A stretch of 49,477 bases of DNA from Armatimonadota bacterium (GCA_030550775.1 JAUQOS010000008.1:1-49477), one strand, 5' to 3'. Positions 25,389 through 34,835 are shown, counted from the first letter of the stretch. Notes: generated from the letters alone by a model not told the origin. A program made the numbers and translations.

Positions 25389-27491
25389 ATGCAGTTGCCG
25401 ATGGTACAGCAAAGTTCTGGGGCTGTGGCTGGGGTGCCTCCCTTGCTGGCGTATGGTGCGGCGTGGCTGCTGACGGTGGCGAGCCTACTGGCGGTGCAGT
25501 TGGCACGTGTCACGGAGTTCTCCACTACGCCGTTCTTCGTGTTGCTTACAATTGGCACGGTTTTCAGCGCGTGGCTAAGTCGCTTCCCACTTTCCGAGAC
25601 CACCCGTTTGATGTTCGGCTTCATCGACGGCGCGCTGGCGCTGTTTAGCCTGTTGGGGCAGTCATTTCTGAACGCGCTGTTTGGAATCGACACTGACCCC
25701 ACGATTGAAACCTACTTGAGCCTGTCGTTCTTGTGGTACCTGTGCCTGCGCAGCGCGGTGATGGTCACGATGAGCGCGGTGGTGTTTCAGAGCGTGCCCG
25801 CGCTTGCTCTGTTTGGGCTGATTGCCACCTACGTGTTGGCGGCGCAGGTGTTGTGGTTGTTCGTGCTGATGCTGTTGGCGATGCTGTTTTTGATGTTGGC
25901 AAGCCATCGGCTGGAGTGGGGCAAGGGCACGCTGGAGACGGGCTACGCGATGCGCACGGTTGCCACGATGAGCTTGTTTTCAGCGCTGATGGCGTTTGTG
26001 TTGGCGCCGCTGCTTGCGCTAACCATCGGGCAGGTGGTCTCTACTTTCGTGGGCGGTGTGCCGTTGCATGCCCCGCTGCGCCCTTCCGCCAGCACCGAAA
26101 CGCCTCCCGAACTGCAGGTAGGCGCGGGCGCAACCGCCCTTAGCAAACTGGAAGTGATGCGAGTGCGCATTCAGGGTCCTGCGCAGCCCCAGTACATGCG
26201 CCTCGAATCGTACAACTTTTACACAGGGCGCGGTTGGAATCGCGGGCGCTTTTTCCAGGAAGAGATGGTACCTGTCAAGCAGGGCGTGTTTGAGTTGGCG
26301 CGCCCGTTCCAAGCCCCCCGCAATCGGCTCACGACCGCCACCGTTACGCTCTCCAGTGGCTGGCATCGCTCGCTTTATTCGCCCGGCACACCGTTGCGCG
26401 TAGAAGCCCCCGTGCGCCAGCTGCTTTATTCGCGTTCGCTCAACTCACTCAGCACCTACCGCCCGTTGGGGGCAGGCGAAAGCTACACCATTCAAGCCTA
26501 TGTGCCCACAGATGACCCTGCCGTGTTGCGGCGGGTGCCGCCGACCTCGCTGCGGTTCCCCTTCCAAATGCCCGTGCCCGACGCGCGCTCTCAAAGCAGC
26601 GAGGAGCAAAACCGCGTCGCAACGCTTGCACGCACACTCACCGCAAACCAGCCCACGCAGTACGACAAGGTGATGGCGTTGGTGCGCTACATTGAGCAAA
26701 ACATGCTTTACAACCTGAATGTAGAGCCATTTCCTCCCGAAGGCGATGTGGTAGATTACTTTCTGTTTGAGGCGCGCGAGGGCTACTGTGTGGAGTTCGC
26801 GACGGCGTTGGCGGTGCTGTGTCTGTATGCGGATATCCCGGCGCGGGTGGCGTCGGGCTTCATCCTCAGCGAGACCGACCCTGCAACGGGCGAGTATATC
26901 GTGCGCGAAGAGCACCGCCACTTGTGGACAGAGGTGTACTTTGAAGGGGTGGGCTGGGTAGCGTTTGATGCCACGCGCAACGCGCAGGCGGTGGGGCTGG
27001 GCGCCGACGCCGCAGCGGGCACAGGGGGCGACGACGAGCACCAAGCGCGGCGCCAGTGGCTGCAGCGTATGTTGAATGTGATGATTGGTGCGGTGGCGTT
27101 GGCGATCTTGTATTTGTTGGTGGCACCGCGACTCAACATTTGGCAGCCGCATAGCGTAAGCCGTGCCCAACGGCTCTATGCTTACCTCGTGTTTATGCTC
27201 CGATTGCTGGGTGCCCCTGCGCCTGCAGCTGGGCAAACTCCTCGCACTTATTTAGAGCAAGCCTCAAGCGTGTTGCAGATGCGGGGCAGCCGCGTTGCGC
27301 CGCTGCTGGGCGCGCTAACGCCTCAACTGGTTGAATACCTCTACGCCACACCCGCTCGCCACGCAGAGCTGGAACCGCAAATTCGGCACCAAATCCGCCA
27401 AATCGCCCGCCAAACTTTGCAGGAACTCCGCGTCGGGCAGCTTATAAGAGGGCTTGTTGCGCTGGGGCGACTGAAGGTTTATGGCAACTAA
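25389..27491 (+). CDS. Transglutaminase-like membrane protein (DUF3488/TgpA type)
   Basis: A protein of about 700 residues. The N-terminal 210 residues hold about six membrane helices. An extracytoplasmic region follows, with the transglutaminase core near 440-530 and the triad C467 (EGYCVEFATALAV), H511 (HRHLWTEVYF) and D527 (VAFDATRN). One more membrane helix lies near 560-585 and is followed by a cytosolic tail. The family is proposed to act as papain-like proteases or acyltransferases outside the membrane; the substrate is unknown. MoxR and DUF58 partners, common neighbours elsewhere, are absent. It overlaps holA by 11 bases. ATG 25401 is an alternative start. Confidence 0.85.
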   Translation: MQLPMVQQSSGAVAGVPPLLAYGAAWLLTVASLLAVQLARVTEFSTTPFFVLLTIGTVFSAWLSRFPLSETTRLMFGFIDGALALFSLLGQSFLNALFGIDTDPTIETYLSLSFLWYLCLRSAVMVTMSAVVFQSVPALALFGLIATYVLAAQVLWLFVLMLLAMLFLMLASHRLEWGKGTLETGYAMRTVATMSLFSALMAFVLAPLLALTIGQVVSTFVGGVPLHAPLRPSASTETPPELQVGAGATALSKLEVMRVRIQGPAQPQYMRLESYNFYTGRGWNRGRFFQEEMVPVKQGVFELARPFQAPRNRLTTATVTLSSGWHRSLYSPGTPLRVEAPVRQLLYSRSLNSLSTYRPLGAGESYTIQAYVPTDDPAVLRRVPPTSLRFPFQMPVPDARSQSSEEQNRVATLARTLTANQPTQYDKVMALVRYIEQNMLYNLNVEPFPPEGDVVDYFLFEAREGYCVEFATALAVLCLYADIPARVASGFILSETDPATGEYIVREEHRHLWTEVYFEGVGWVAFDATRNAQAVGLGADAAAGTGGDDEHQARRQWLQRMLNVMIGAVALAILYLLVAPRLNIWQPHSVSRAQRLYAYLVFMLRLLGAPAPAAGQTPRTYLEQASSVLQMRGSRVAPLLGALTPQLVEYLYATPARHAELEPQIRHQIRQIARQTLQELRVGQLIRGLVALGRLKVYGN

Positions 27492-28599
27492 ACGCTACAG
27501 CGAGCTTCGAGCGGCGGACTGGCAGGCACGCGTGTTCTTGTTAGAAGGAGAGGAACCTGTGTTGCGACGCGAGTTCCTCATGCGTGTGCGCACCACGCTC
27601 AACCTGTCGCCCGGCAGTATGGACGAAGCCACGCTGGACGCCCGCGAGACGCCCGTATCTGCCGTAGGCAGCGTGCTGCTGACTGCCCCGATGGAGGCTG
27701 AGCGACGCCTCGTCATCCTGCAAGCGGTCAACCGCTACAACGCCAACGAACTGCAAAACCTAGCGCGCTTGGTGGAGCAAGTGCCTCCCTTCGCCTGCTT
27801 GGTACTGATTCCCCTCGCCACTGAGGAAAGCGACGGCTCCAAAGCGGGCTGGAACGCACTCACCCGCGCCGTAGACAAGCACGGCGTGGTGGTGCAGTTC
27901 AAGCCGCTGACGGGTGACGCGCTCACACGCCGCTTGGTCGAGCACGCCCGTGCCGCGGGCAAACGCCTGCGCCCCGAAGATGCTGAATACCTCCAAACAT
28001 TAGTGGACGGTGTCGCCGAGCTTGCCTTAGCAGAACTGGACAAACTTATCCTCTATGTGGAACCCCGCGACACGATTAGCCGTCTTGATATTGACATGAC
28101 GGTAAGCCCGTCGCAGCAGGCGCAGGTGTTCAAGTTAGTGGATGCTGTTGTGGCGCGCGACGCCCCTACGGCGATGCGCCTGTTGCGCCGCTCGTTCCAA
28201 TCAGGCACGCGCACAGAGGAGACCGCGCGCAAAACATTGGGGCTAATCGCGCGTCAATACCGTTTGCTATGGGGGGTAAAGCTCTTGTTGCAGTATCACC
28301 AACCGATTGACCAGCCCAGCAAAATCAGCGCGGAGGTCGCCCAAAAGCTGCCTAAAGACCCCGATGTGGTGCAGGTGCTGACCCAGCGGGCGTTTTTGCG
28401 CGACGCGCTGCGTCGGCAAGCGGAGCAGCTCAGTTTCGCCCAGTTGTGCGAGGCGTTTGAAGCTCTTGCCGACGCCGATTTGGCGCTCAAAGGCTTGCGT
28501 CCCAGTGTGAACGCTGCCGAAATTATGGAAAGACTCATCGTCAGACTGACTCTGGGCGATTCGGCAGCGGCGCCCTCGCCCCAACGACAAGGAGGTTAA
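27481..28599 (+). CDS. holA: DNA polymerase III subunit delta
   Basis: This 372-residue protein has the HolA pattern: FLLEGEEPVLRREFLMRVR at the N-terminus, AVGSVLLTAPMEAERRLVILQAV, the AAA+-like middle with LRPEDAEYLQTLVDGVAELALAELDKLILY, and the C-terminal collar helix region ARQYRLLWGVKLLLQ. It opens the sliding clamp as part of the clamp loader. It overlaps the transglutaminase gene and precedes GH130 by five bases. Confidence 0.9.
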   Translation: MATKRYSELRAADWQARVFLLEGEEPVLRREFLMRVRTTLNLSPGSMDEATLDARETPVSAVGSVLLTAPMEAERRLVILQAVNRYNANELQNLARLVEQVPPFACLVLIPLATEESDGSKAGWNALTRAVDKHGVVVQFKPLTGDALTRRLVEHARAAGKRLRPEDAEYLQTLVDGVAELALAELDKLILYVEPRDTISRLDIDMTVSPSQQAQVFKLVDAVVARDAPTAMRLLRRSFQSGTRTEETARKTLGLIARQYRLLWGVKLLLQYHQPIDQPSKISAEVAQKLPKDPDVVQVLTQRAFLRDALRRQAEQLSFAQLCEAFEALADADLALKGLRPSVNAAEIMERLIVRLTLGDSAAAPSPQRQGG

Positions 28600-28604
28600 C
28601 ACCT

Positions 28605-29678
28605 GTGGCGAAGCGCGTGGCGGAAAACCCGATTATCACACCGGAGATGGTGCGCCCTTCCGCACCCGATTTGGAGGTCATTGGCGCGTTTAATCCCGGC
28701 GCGGTGCGCTTTGGCGACGAAGTGATTCTGATGGTGCGCGTGGCAGAGCGTCCCCTTCTGGACGATCCCGACCTGGTCGGCGTGCCCGTGCTGAATCTCA
28801 ATAGCAGCGACTCGCGCCGCTTAGAAATTCTTACCTTCCCGCGCCATTCCCCACTGACCGACCTCAGCGACCCGCGCGCCGTCACCTATGAAGGGCGCGT
28901 GTACCTCAGCTCGATTTCGCACTTGCGCCTTGCCCGCAGTAAGGATGGTGTGCACTTCGTCATCGACGAAGAACCCACACTGTTCCCCGAAAACAAATAC
29001 GAGGAGTACGGCATCGAGGACTGTCGCATCACTGCGATTGACGGCGTGTACTACCTTACCTACACGGCAGTCTCGCGGTATGGGATTAGCGTGGGCATCG
29101 CTCGCACGGAAGATTTCAAACACTTTGAACGGCTGGGCTTGATTTTGCACCACGAAAACAAGAATGTCACGCTGTTCCCTCGCAAGGTCAAAGGGCGGTA
29201 TGTGGCATTACATCGTACCGCGCAATCGGCGTTCAACGGTCCGAACATGTGGGTGGCTTACTCGCCCGACCTGTTGCACTGGGGCGACCACCAGTTTCTG
29301 ATGGCACCACGCATCCACCACTGGGATTCGCGGCGGATTGGGGCAGGCGCGCCACCTGTGGAAACGCCCGAAGGCTGGCTAATCGTGTATCACGGCGTGA
29401 ACGCGAAAGACGGTTATTGCGCCGGTGTCGCACTGCTGGATTTGGATGAACCACACAAAGTCATCTCGCGCTCCCACGAGCCGTTGATTGCCCCTTCCGA
29501 AGACTATGAAGTCAGTGGCTTCTTTGAGCGCGTGGTGTTCCCCACAGGGCTAACCCCGATGGACGACGGGCGATGGTTGGTTTATTATGGCGTGGCAGAC
29601 CGCTCGGTAGCAGTGGCGGAGACCACGCTGGAGGAGCTAATCAGCGTTGCGAAAGGCGAGTTGGTGAGCGTGCGGTAA
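28605..29678 (+). CDS. Glycoside hydrolase family 130 phosphorylase-like protein
   Basis: This 357-residue five-bladed propeller has GH130 motifs. ENPIITPEMVRPSAPDLEVIGAFNPGAVRFGDEVILMVRV is at the N-terminus, followed by DPRAVTYEGRVYLSSISHLRLARS, then EEYGIEDCRITAIDGVYYLTYTAVS with the expected catalytic acidic residue, and HENKNVTLFPRKVKGRY. The family phosphorolyses or hydrolyses beta-mannosides such as mannosyl-glucose or mannobiose. The start is GTG 28605, with AGGAGG nine bases upstream. Confidence 0.92.
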   Translation: MAKRVAENPIITPEMVRPSAPDLEVIGAFNPGAVRFGDEVILMVRVAERPLLDDPDLVGVPVLNLNSSDSRRLEILTFPRHSPLTDLSDPRAVTYEGRVYLSSISHLRLARSKDGVHFVIDEEPTLFPENKYEEYGIEDCRITAIDGVYYLTYTAVSRYGISVGIARTEDFKHFERLGLILHHENKNVTLFPRKVKGRYVALHRTAQSAFNGPNMWVAYSPDLLHWGDHQFLMAPRIHHWDSRRIGAGAPPVETPEGWLIVYHGVNAKDGYCAGVALLDLDEPHKVISRSHEPLIAPSEDYEVSGFFERVVFPTGLTPMDDGRWLVYYGVADRSVAVAETTLEELISVAKGELVSVR

Positions 29679-29692
29679 ACCTTTGTAGGCGA

Positions 29693-29700
29693 GGTATCTT
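29693..29700 (+). promoter_or_regulatory. Possible -10 element GGTATCTT
   Basis: One mismatch from the octamer, 15 bases after the GH130 stop. If used, the trpG/pabA message would carry the repeat 29716-29820 in a leader of about 150 bases. Confidence 0.3.
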
Positions 29701-29715
29701 GGGCAAAGCACGCGT

Positions 29716-29820
29716 GAGAGACCCCTCGCTGCGCTCGGGGTGACATTGTGTTTTTGCAGTCAAAAGCCTTGTCATTCCGAGCCGCAGGCGAGGAACCTCA
29801 CATAGAGGGAGCAGCTTGGG
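29716..29820. repeat. CATTCCGAGC-family long inverted repeat, copy 3
   Basis: The left arm is GAGACCCCTCGCTGCGCTCG, and the right arm is GTCATTCCGAGCCGCAGGCG followed by AGGAACCTCACATAGAGGG and GCAGCTTGGG. The arms are diverged compared with copies at 20022 and 36958 but the order and spacing are kept. Confidence 0.65.
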
Positions 29821-29857
29821 GTACAAATAAACAGCCAGTCTCAAGGAGAACCGAACC

Positions 29858-30427
29858 GTGCGTATCCTAATGATTGATAACTACGACAGTTTCACTTACA
29901 ACTTGGTCCAGTATTTGGGCGAGTTAGGTGCGGAGCTGATCGTAGTGCGCAACGATGAGCTGACCGTCGAGCAGGCACTTGCCCTGCACCCCGACCGCAT
30001 TGTGATTTCGCCTGGACCGTGCACCCCGTATGAGGCGGGCATCAGCATCTCACTGATTCAGGCAGCGGCGGGTAAGGTGCCTATCTTGGGGGTCTGCTTA
30101 GGGCATCAGGCGATTGGCGCCGCCTTTGGAGGCACGATTGTGCGCGCCCAACGCCCGATGCACGGCAAAGAATCACCGATTCGCCACACGAACACAGGGG
30201 TATTTCGCGGGCTACCCAACCCGCTGCGCGCCATCCGCTACCACTCGCTGGTGATTGAGCGCGCGAGCCTGCCCAACTGCCTCGAAATCACCGCCGAAAG
30301 CGAGGACGATCACGAAATCATGGGCGTGCGCCACAAGCAGTACCCGATTGAGGGCGTGCAGTTCCACCCCGAGTCTATCTTGAGCGAGGCGGGTAAGCAG
30401 CTGCTCAAGAATTTTTTGGAGGGCTAA
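29858..30427 (+). CDS. Anthranilate/aminodeoxychorismate synthase component II (glutamine amidotransferase)
   Basis: This 189-residue class I amidotransferase begins [24 protein letters not shown], with [14 protein letters not shown], the nucleophile in [15 protein letters not shown] and the His-Glu in VQFHPESIL. It supplies ammonia to TrpE or PabB. No partner subunit or other trp or folate gene is adjacent, so trpG and pabA cannot be told apart; it may serve both. Start GTG 29858 has AAGGAG 11 bases upstream. Confidence 0.92.
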   Translation: MRILMIDNYDSFTYNLVQYLGELGAELIVVRNDELTVEQALALHPDRIVISPGPCTPYEAGISISLIQAAAGKVPILGVCLGHQAIGAAFGGTIVRAQRPMHGKESPIRHTNTGVFRGLPNPLRAIRYHSLVIERASLPNCLEITAESEDDHEIMGVRHKQYPIEGVQFHPESILSEAGKQLLKNFLEG

Positions 30428-30433
30428 GGGCGC

Positions 30434-30441
30434 GGTATAAT
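30434..30441 (+). promoter_or_regulatory. Putative -10 element GGTATAAT
   Basis: A perfect octamer ten bases before ATG 30452, predicting a four-base leader. Confidence 0.6.
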
Positions 30442-30451
30442 CAGCGAGCAG

Positions 30452-31048
30452 ATGGAGCGGTTATTACCCCCCTTGGAGGTCGCCTTTTACCTCCAGCCGA
30501 CGGTGGAGGTAGCACGCGCCCTGCTGGGCTGCTGGTTAGTAACCTGCTCCGAGACAGGGTGGGTGGGCGGGCGCATCGTGGAAGCCGAAGCCTATACGCA
30601 AGACGACCCCGCCAGCCACAGCTACAAAGGCAAAACCGAGCGCAACGCCGCGATGTTTGGTCCCCCAGGCACGGCGTATGTGTACCTCATCTATGGGGTT
30701 CACGAGTGTTTCAATGCCGTATGTCAGCCTGAAGGGGTGGGCGAGGCGGTGCTGATTCGCGCGCTGGAGCCAACAGTGGGGCTGGAACAGATGTACCTCA
30801 GGCGCGGGCAGGTGCACTGGACGCAGCTGTGTCGAGGACCGGGTAACTTGGCGCGGGCGTTGGGCATTACACGGGCGATGAACGGCGAGTCGCTGATTAC
30901 AGGGCGCGTGCAGATTTGGCGGGGCGAGCCTGTGCCCGACAGCCAAGTGGGCGTTTCGCCGCGGATAGGCATCAGTCAGGCACGCGAGCGGCTGTGGCGG
31001 TTTTATGTGCGCAACAACCGCTGTGTATCGGGGCAGGTGAGCCGATGA
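30452..31048 (+). CDS. DNA-3-methyladenine glycosylase (AAG/MPG family)
   Basis: This 198-residue protein matches the mammalian-type alkyladenine glycosylases. ARALLGCWLVT is followed by GGRIVEAEAYTQDDPASHSYKGKTERNAAMFGPPGTAYVYLIYGVHECFNAVC, which contains the catalytic Glu and the intercalating Tyr region. VLIRALEP and RGPGNLARALGIT complete the pattern. It removes alkylated purines in base excision repair. Its stop overlaps the next start by four bases (ATGA). Confidence 0.93.
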   Translation: MERLLPPLEVAFYLQPTVEVARALLGCWLVTCSETGWVGGRIVEAEAYTQDDPASHSYKGKTERNAAMFGPPGTAYVYLIYGVHECFNAVCQPEGVGEAVLIRALEPTVGLEQMYLRRGQVHWTQLCRGPGNLARALGITRAMNGESLITGRVQIWRGEPVPDSQVGVSPRIGISQARERLWRFYVRNNRCVSGQVSR

Positions 31049-31797
31049 GCTGGCTGCTGGGGGCGGGGCTTGCAGGCGCGATTGCGCTGGGCGCGTATTA
31101 TGCGCGCCTGCTCACAGCGGGGGGTGCGTGGGCAGCAGTGCTGGTGGGCACCAGCGTGTTCGGGGTGGGCGGTGTGTGGGCAAGCCTACCGATGATCGCG
31201 TTTTTTGCGACCAGCAGTCTGTTGCCGCGTGCGCTGGGGCGCCCACACCGCCCCGAGCAGCGCACCGCCGCCCAAGTGTGGGCAAACGGCTTGGCACCCA
31301 CTCTCTGCTGCTGGGGCATCCTGCTCTATCCATGGCGCGAGTCAGCGTTCTGGCTGGGCTATTGCGCAAGCCTTGCCGCAGCCGCTGCCGACACTTGGGC
31401 AACTGAGTTTGGCACGCAGTTTGCCAAAGGCGCACGGCATCTTACCACAGGCAAGCCCGTGCCAAAAGGCACTTCTGGAGCCCTTAGTAACGAAGGCACC
31501 ATAGGGGGCTTGCTAGGGGCGTTCCTGATTGCCGCTGCGTGTTGGCCCATCGTGGGGGGGCCAACCAGACTGTTTATCACGACGGGCTTAGGGTTTGGCG
31601 GCATGCTGCTGGATAGCTTGCTGGGTGCAACGCTGCAAGCGCGGTTTGCATGCCCTAGCTGCCGCAAAGAGGGTGAACGGCGCATCTGCTGCGGTGTGCT
31701 TGCTACGCCTGTGCGCGGGCTATCGTGGGTTGACAACAACGCAGTGAACCTGCTGAGCACGCTGTGTGTCGCAGCAGTGGGCGTTTGGGTGGGGTAA
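31045..31797 (+). CDS. DUF92 family integral membrane protein (VTE6/TMEM19-like)
   Basis: This 250-residue protein has about six hydrophobic segments. It carries the family block AAAAADTWATEFG, the glycine-rich GALSNEGTIGGLLGAFLIA, and DSLLGATLQARFACPSCRK with a short cysteine motif. The last is followed by LSWVDNNAVNLLST, all typical of DUF92. In plants a relative is phytyl-phosphate kinase, so a prenyl-phosphate role is possible (inference). ATG 31045 is chosen because it overlaps the glycosylase stop as ATGA; an upstream in-frame start lies within that gene. Confidence 0.85.
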   Translation: MSWLLGAGLAGAIALGAYYARLLTAGGAWAAVLVGTSVFGVGGVWASLPMIAFFATSSLLPRALGRPHRPEQRTAAQVWANGLAPTLCCWGILLYPWRESAFWLGYCASLAAAAADTWATEFGTQFAKGARHLTTGKPVPKGTSGALSNEGTIGGLLGAFLIAAACWPIVGGPTRLFITTGLGFGGMLLDSLLGATLQARFACPSCRKEGERRICCGVLATPVRGLSWVDNNAVNLLSTLCVAAVGVWVG

Positions 31798-31814
31798 AGA
31801 GACTGCTAGCGCAG

Positions 31815-31846
31815 CAGCAGGGGCAGGTTGGTGCCCACCCCTGCTG
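31815..31846. terminator. Hairpin between convergent DUF92 and rpsT
   Basis: A perfect 9-bp stem CAGCAGGGG (31815-31823) / CCCCTGCTG (31838-31846) with a 14-base loop lies in the 74-base gap between converging genes. There is no T-tract on either side, so it may act as a processing or Rho-linked boundary rather than an intrinsic terminator. Confidence 0.45.
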
Positions 31847-31871
31847 ACAAAGTAGTTGTGTGGTATCTGCG

Positions 31872-32165
31872 TTAACTTGCCTCGCCTTGAGCTTGCCGCT
31901 GGGCAAGCAGTTTATTCACAGCAGTCATCAGGCGCGACTTCTTGCGGTTGCCCGTGTTGCGGTGCAAAATCCCGCGCTTGACCGCCTTGTCGATTATGCT
32001 AATCGCACGGCGCAAGGTGCTCAGAGCCGCCTCCACATCGCCTTTGCTTGCCAGCTCCTTTGTGCGGCGCGAGTAGGTTTTGATGGCAGACTTGGTAGCG
32101 CGGTTACGCAAATACCGCTCACGCGACTTGCGTAGTGCCTTCTTTGCCGATTTCGTGTTAGGCAT
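31872..32165 (-). CDS. rpsT: 30S ribosomal protein S20
   Basis: This 97-residue basic three-helix protein has PNTKSAKKALRKSRERYLRNRATKSAIKTYSR and KRGILHRNTGNRKKSRLMTAVN, the S20 hallmarks. It binds 16S rRNA early in assembly. ATG 32165 is chosen: a GGAGGGA site and promoter octamer precede it and the family starts MPN or MAN. The upstream in-frame extension has no support. Confidence 0.97.
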   Translation of the reverse strand: MPNTKSAKKALRKSRERYLRNRATKSAIKTYSRRTKELASKGDVEAALSTLRRAISIIDKAVKRGILHRNTGNRKKSRLMTAVNKLLAQRQAQGEAS

Positions 32166-32188
32166 CCGTACTTCCCTCCGAGCTTCAA

Positions 32189-32196
32189 AGTATACC
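32189..32196 (-). promoter_or_regulatory. Putative -10 element GGTATACT for rpsT
   Basis: On the minus strand, 23 bases before the rpsT ATG, giving a 16-base leader with a ribosome-binding site. It is divergent from, and 17 bases away from, the thiG octamer. Confidence 0.6.
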
Positions 32197-32213
32197 TTAT
32201 GCTGTAGCGGTAG

Positions 32214-32221
32214 GGTACAAT
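32214..32221 (+). promoter_or_regulatory. Putative -10 element GGTACAAT for thiGE
   Basis: It lies seven bases before the thiG ATG, so the message would start at or one base before the start codon. This leaves no room for the TPP riboswitch that often precedes thiamine genes. Confidence 0.6.
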
Positions 32222-32228
32222 TGCGACG

Positions 32229-33005
32229 ATGCACGACCCGCTTGTGATTGCTGGCAAGCAGTTTCGCTCGCGCCTGATGGTGGGCACGGGCAAATACCCC
32301 GATGCGGAGACGATGCGCCGCGCCATTGAAGCCTCCGGAGCCGAGATTGTCACAGTTGCGTTGCGCCGCATTGATCTGGACGCGCCCAAGCGTTCCATCT
32401 TAGACGACTTGGATTGGAGCAAGTACCAGATTCTGCCCAACACGGCAGGCTGTCGCACCGCTGAGGAAGCGGTACGTGTGGCGCGATTAGCGCGTGCGAT
32501 GGGGCTAAGCGACTGGATCAAAGTTGAAGTGGTGCCCGACCCGAAGTACCTATTGCCCGACCCCATCGGCACTTACGAGGCGTGCAAGATTCTCGTGGAC
32601 GAGGGGTTTGTGGTACTACCCTACATTCCGCCAGACCCTGAGTTGGCGAAACGGTTGGAGGCGCTAGGCTGCGCCACGGTGATGCCCCTGGCTGCCCCGA
32701 TTGGCACAGGGCAAGGATTCGCTGTTGGGCTCGAGTCAATCCGCATTATGGTGGAGCAGTGTAATGTGCCTGTGGTGGTGGATGCCGGGCTGGGCGTGCC
32801 CTCAGAAGCGGCACTGGCGATGGAAATCGGCTGCGATGCTGTGTTGGTGAACACAGCAATCGCCAAAGCGAAAGACCCCGTGTTGATGGCGGAGGCGTTC
32901 AAGCTCGGCGTGGAGGCGGGGCGCAAGGCGTATCTGGCAGGGCGCATTCCGAAACTGCCCTACGCTTCGGCGTCTAGCCCGCTCGAAGGCGTGGTGCGCG
33001 GTTGA
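32229..33005 (+). CDS. thiG: Thiazole synthase
   Basis: This 258-residue TIM-barrel enzyme forms the thiazole phosphate of thiamine from deoxyxylulose phosphate, dehydroglycine and ThiS-thiocarboxylate. [36 protein letters not shown] contains the Schiff-base region. [34 protein letters not shown] and [18 protein letters not shown] are also conserved. It is followed four bases later by a ThiE/TenI-like gene. thiS, thiF and thiO are not here. Confidence 0.97.
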   Translation: MHDPLVIAGKQFRSRLMVGTGKYPDAETMRRAIEASGAEIVTVALRRIDLDAPKRSILDDLDWSKYQILPNTAGCRTAEEAVRVARLARAMGLSDWIKVEVVPDPKYLLPDPIGTYEACKILVDEGFVVLPYIPPDPELAKRLEALGCATVMPLAAPIGTGQGFAVGLESIRIMVEQCNVPVVVDAGLGVPSEAALAMEIGCDAVLVNTAIAKAKDPVLMAEAFKLGVEAGRKAYLAGRIPKLPYASASSPLEGVVRG

Positions 33006-33009
33006 GCAA

Positions 33010-33624
33010 ATGCCAGAGCGCGTGCTGATGCTGATTCTGAACTACGCGCCGCAAACCGACGCTGCACACGCGCTGTGGCTCGCGGAACAGGCGTTGCACG
33101 GCGGCGTGAATTGGATAACCTTGCGCGTGCGCGACCTGCCCGCCCGGATGGCGCTGGACATGGCGCTGCAACTACGACGGCTCACGCGCACGGCAGGGGC
33201 ACTGTTGGGCATCAACCCGTATCCTGCATTAGCGGAGTGGTGCGAAGCCGACGCCATCCACTTGCCCGAACACGCACCGCCCTATCTGCCGCCAACGCCA
33301 ATGTGGCTCGGGCGGTCGGCACACAGCGTGGAGTCGGCGCAGCGGGCAGCTGCCGAAGGGTGCCACTACCTGCTGGTGGGCACGATGTACCCCACTGCCA
33401 GTCATCCGGGCAAGCCGCCCGAAGGCATCCCGCTACTGCGAGCCGTGCATGCCGCTGTGCCGCTGCCCCTGATAGCAGTGGGGGGCATCACGCCTGAGCG
33501 TGTATCCGAGTGCCTTGAGGCAGGGGCACGCGGGATCGCTGTGATTTCGGGCATCGCCGACGCCCCGAACCCCGCAGAAGCCGCCCGTCAGTACGCTGCG
33601 GCAGTGTTCGGCACAACGCCCTAA
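33010..33624 (+). CDS. ThiE/TenI family protein (thiamine phosphate synthase or thiazole tautomerase)
   Basis: This 204-residue small TIM barrel has [26 protein letters not shown] at the front, then [32 protein letters not shown] and [30 protein letters not shown]. ThiE usually has a QLR-K motif and HxGQ-D. Here there is LRVRD and IHLPEH, closer to TenI, the thiazole tautomerase that works with ThiG. Either role fits the position after thiG. It ends four bases into the convergent xylA end. Confidence 0.8.
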   Translation: MPERVLMLILNYAPQTDAAHALWLAEQALHGGVNWITLRVRDLPARMALDMALQLRRLTRTAGALLGINPYPALAEWCEADAIHLPEHAPPYLPPTPMWLGRSAHSVESAQRAAAEGCHYLLVGTMYPTASHPGKPPEGIPLLRAVHAAVPLPLIAVGGITPERVSECLEAGARGIAVISGIADAPNPAEAARQYAAAVFGTTP

Positions 33625-34784
33625 CGCACGCCCATCAACAACTCCATCGTAAGCTGGTCTAACTTCTCGTATTTGTAGCCCCGTGCCCCCAATGCGGCGC
33701 GGTCGAACGACTGTGCCTTGAGCCATTCGGCGTTCTCGCGCGAGTATTGCATCCGCGCCTGTAGCTCCACATCCCACTGGCGAATCTCTGCCAGCAACTC
33801 TTGGATCTCGGGGTCTTGGTTGAATCGCTCTGCCTTCTCCTTGAGGATGAGGTAAGTGCGCATGCAGCCCTTAGCGAACTCCCACACGCCTTCTTCGTCC
33901 TCGGTGCGGTAGGCGTGGGCGTCGAAGTGGCGCGGTCCGCTGTAGCCATTATCCTCCAGTAGCTTCACTAAGAAAAACGCGCCTTTGATATCTTCCGCAC
34001 CGAAGCGGTAGTCTTGGTCGTAGCGAGCGAGCTTTTGCGCGTTGAGGTCAATGTGGAACAGTTTATTGCGCTCGAGGGCTTGGGCGACAGCATGGGTGAA
34101 GTTCAGCCCCGCCATATGTTCGTGGGCGACTTCGGGGTTCACGCCACACATGCTGGGGTCGTCGAGCGTTTCGATGAACGCCAACATTGAGCCGACAGTG
34201 GGCAGAAAGATATCGCCGCGGGGCTCGTTGGGTTTCGGCTCCAACGCGAACTTCAGGTTGTAGCCCTGATCTTTCACATAGTGGATGAGGAAGTTCATAC
34301 ACTCGCGGTACCACTGCAGGGCTTGGATGGGGTCTTTGGCGGCGTCGGTTTCGGTGCCTTCGCGCCCGCCCCAGAACACATAAATCTCCGCGCCGAGTTC
34401 CACCGCCAAGTCGATCGCGTGCATGGTTTTGTGGAGGGCATAGGCGCGCACTTTTGGGTCGTTGCTGGTGAACGCGCCATCTTTGAAGGCGGGGTCGCTG
34501 AACAGGTTGGTGGTGCCCATTACTAAGCGCATGTTGTAGTCTTCGAGGGCTTGCTTGAACTCGCGCACGATGCGATCGCGCTCGGCAGCGGTAGCATCAA
34601 TGGGCACGAGGTCGTTATCGTGCAGGTTCACGCCCCACGCACCCAGCTCGGAGAGTTTTTGAACGATGCGCGTGGGTGGAATGCGGGGGCGCACTGGCTC
34701 GCCGAATGGGTCGCGTCCAACATTGCCAACCGTCCACAGCCCGAAGGTGAACTTATGCTCAGGCTTAGGGGTGTAATCCGCCAT
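33621..34784 (-). CDS. xylA: Xylose isomerase
   Basis: This 387-residue TIM barrel matches actinobacterial-type (class I) xylose isomerase. [19 protein letters not shown] and [11 protein letters not shown] contain the catalytic His, and [27 protein letters not shown] follows. Metal ligands appear in [42 protein letters not shown] and [12 protein letters not shown]. It interconverts xylose and xylulose (and glucose and fructose). A GAGGTG site precedes ATG 34784. No xylulokinase is adjacent, but a sugar ABC ATPase lies just upstream. Confidence 0.96.
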   Translation of the reverse strand: MADYTPKPEHKFTFGLWTVGNVGRDPFGEPVRPRIPPTRIVQKLSELGAWGVNLHDNDLVPIDATAAERDRIVREFKQALEDYNMRLVMGTTNLFSDPAFKDGAFTSNDPKVRAYALHKTMHAIDLAVELGAEIYVFWGGREGTETDAAKDPIQALQWYRECMNFLIHYVKDQGYNLKFALEPKPNEPRGDIFLPTVGSMLAFIETLDDPSMCGVNPEVAHEHMAGLNFTHAVAQALERNKLFHIDLNAQKLARYDQDYRFGAEDIKGAFFLVKLLEDNGYSGPRHFDAHAYRTEDEEGVWEFAKGCMRTYLILKEKAERFNQDPEIQELLAEIRQWDVELQARMQYSRENAEWLKAQSFDRAALGARGYKYEKLDQLTMELLMGVR

Positions 34785-34835
34785 TGGAACTCACCTCGCG
34801 GGGTTAGTTCGGTTTGCAGGGTGTGATTCCTGCTC

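Noticed and set aside
26445-27236. A 263-residue reverse-strand reading frame within the transglutaminase gene
   Set aside because: Composition is that of an antisense shadow (His/Arg/Gln-rich, no motif), and the forward frame is clearly coding. The same applies to 13661-14473 and 1620-2170.
32166-32228. A TPP riboswitch before thiG
   Set aside because: Only 63 bases separate thiG from rpsT, and two divergent promoter octamers occupy them; no CUGAGA or thi-box motif is seen.
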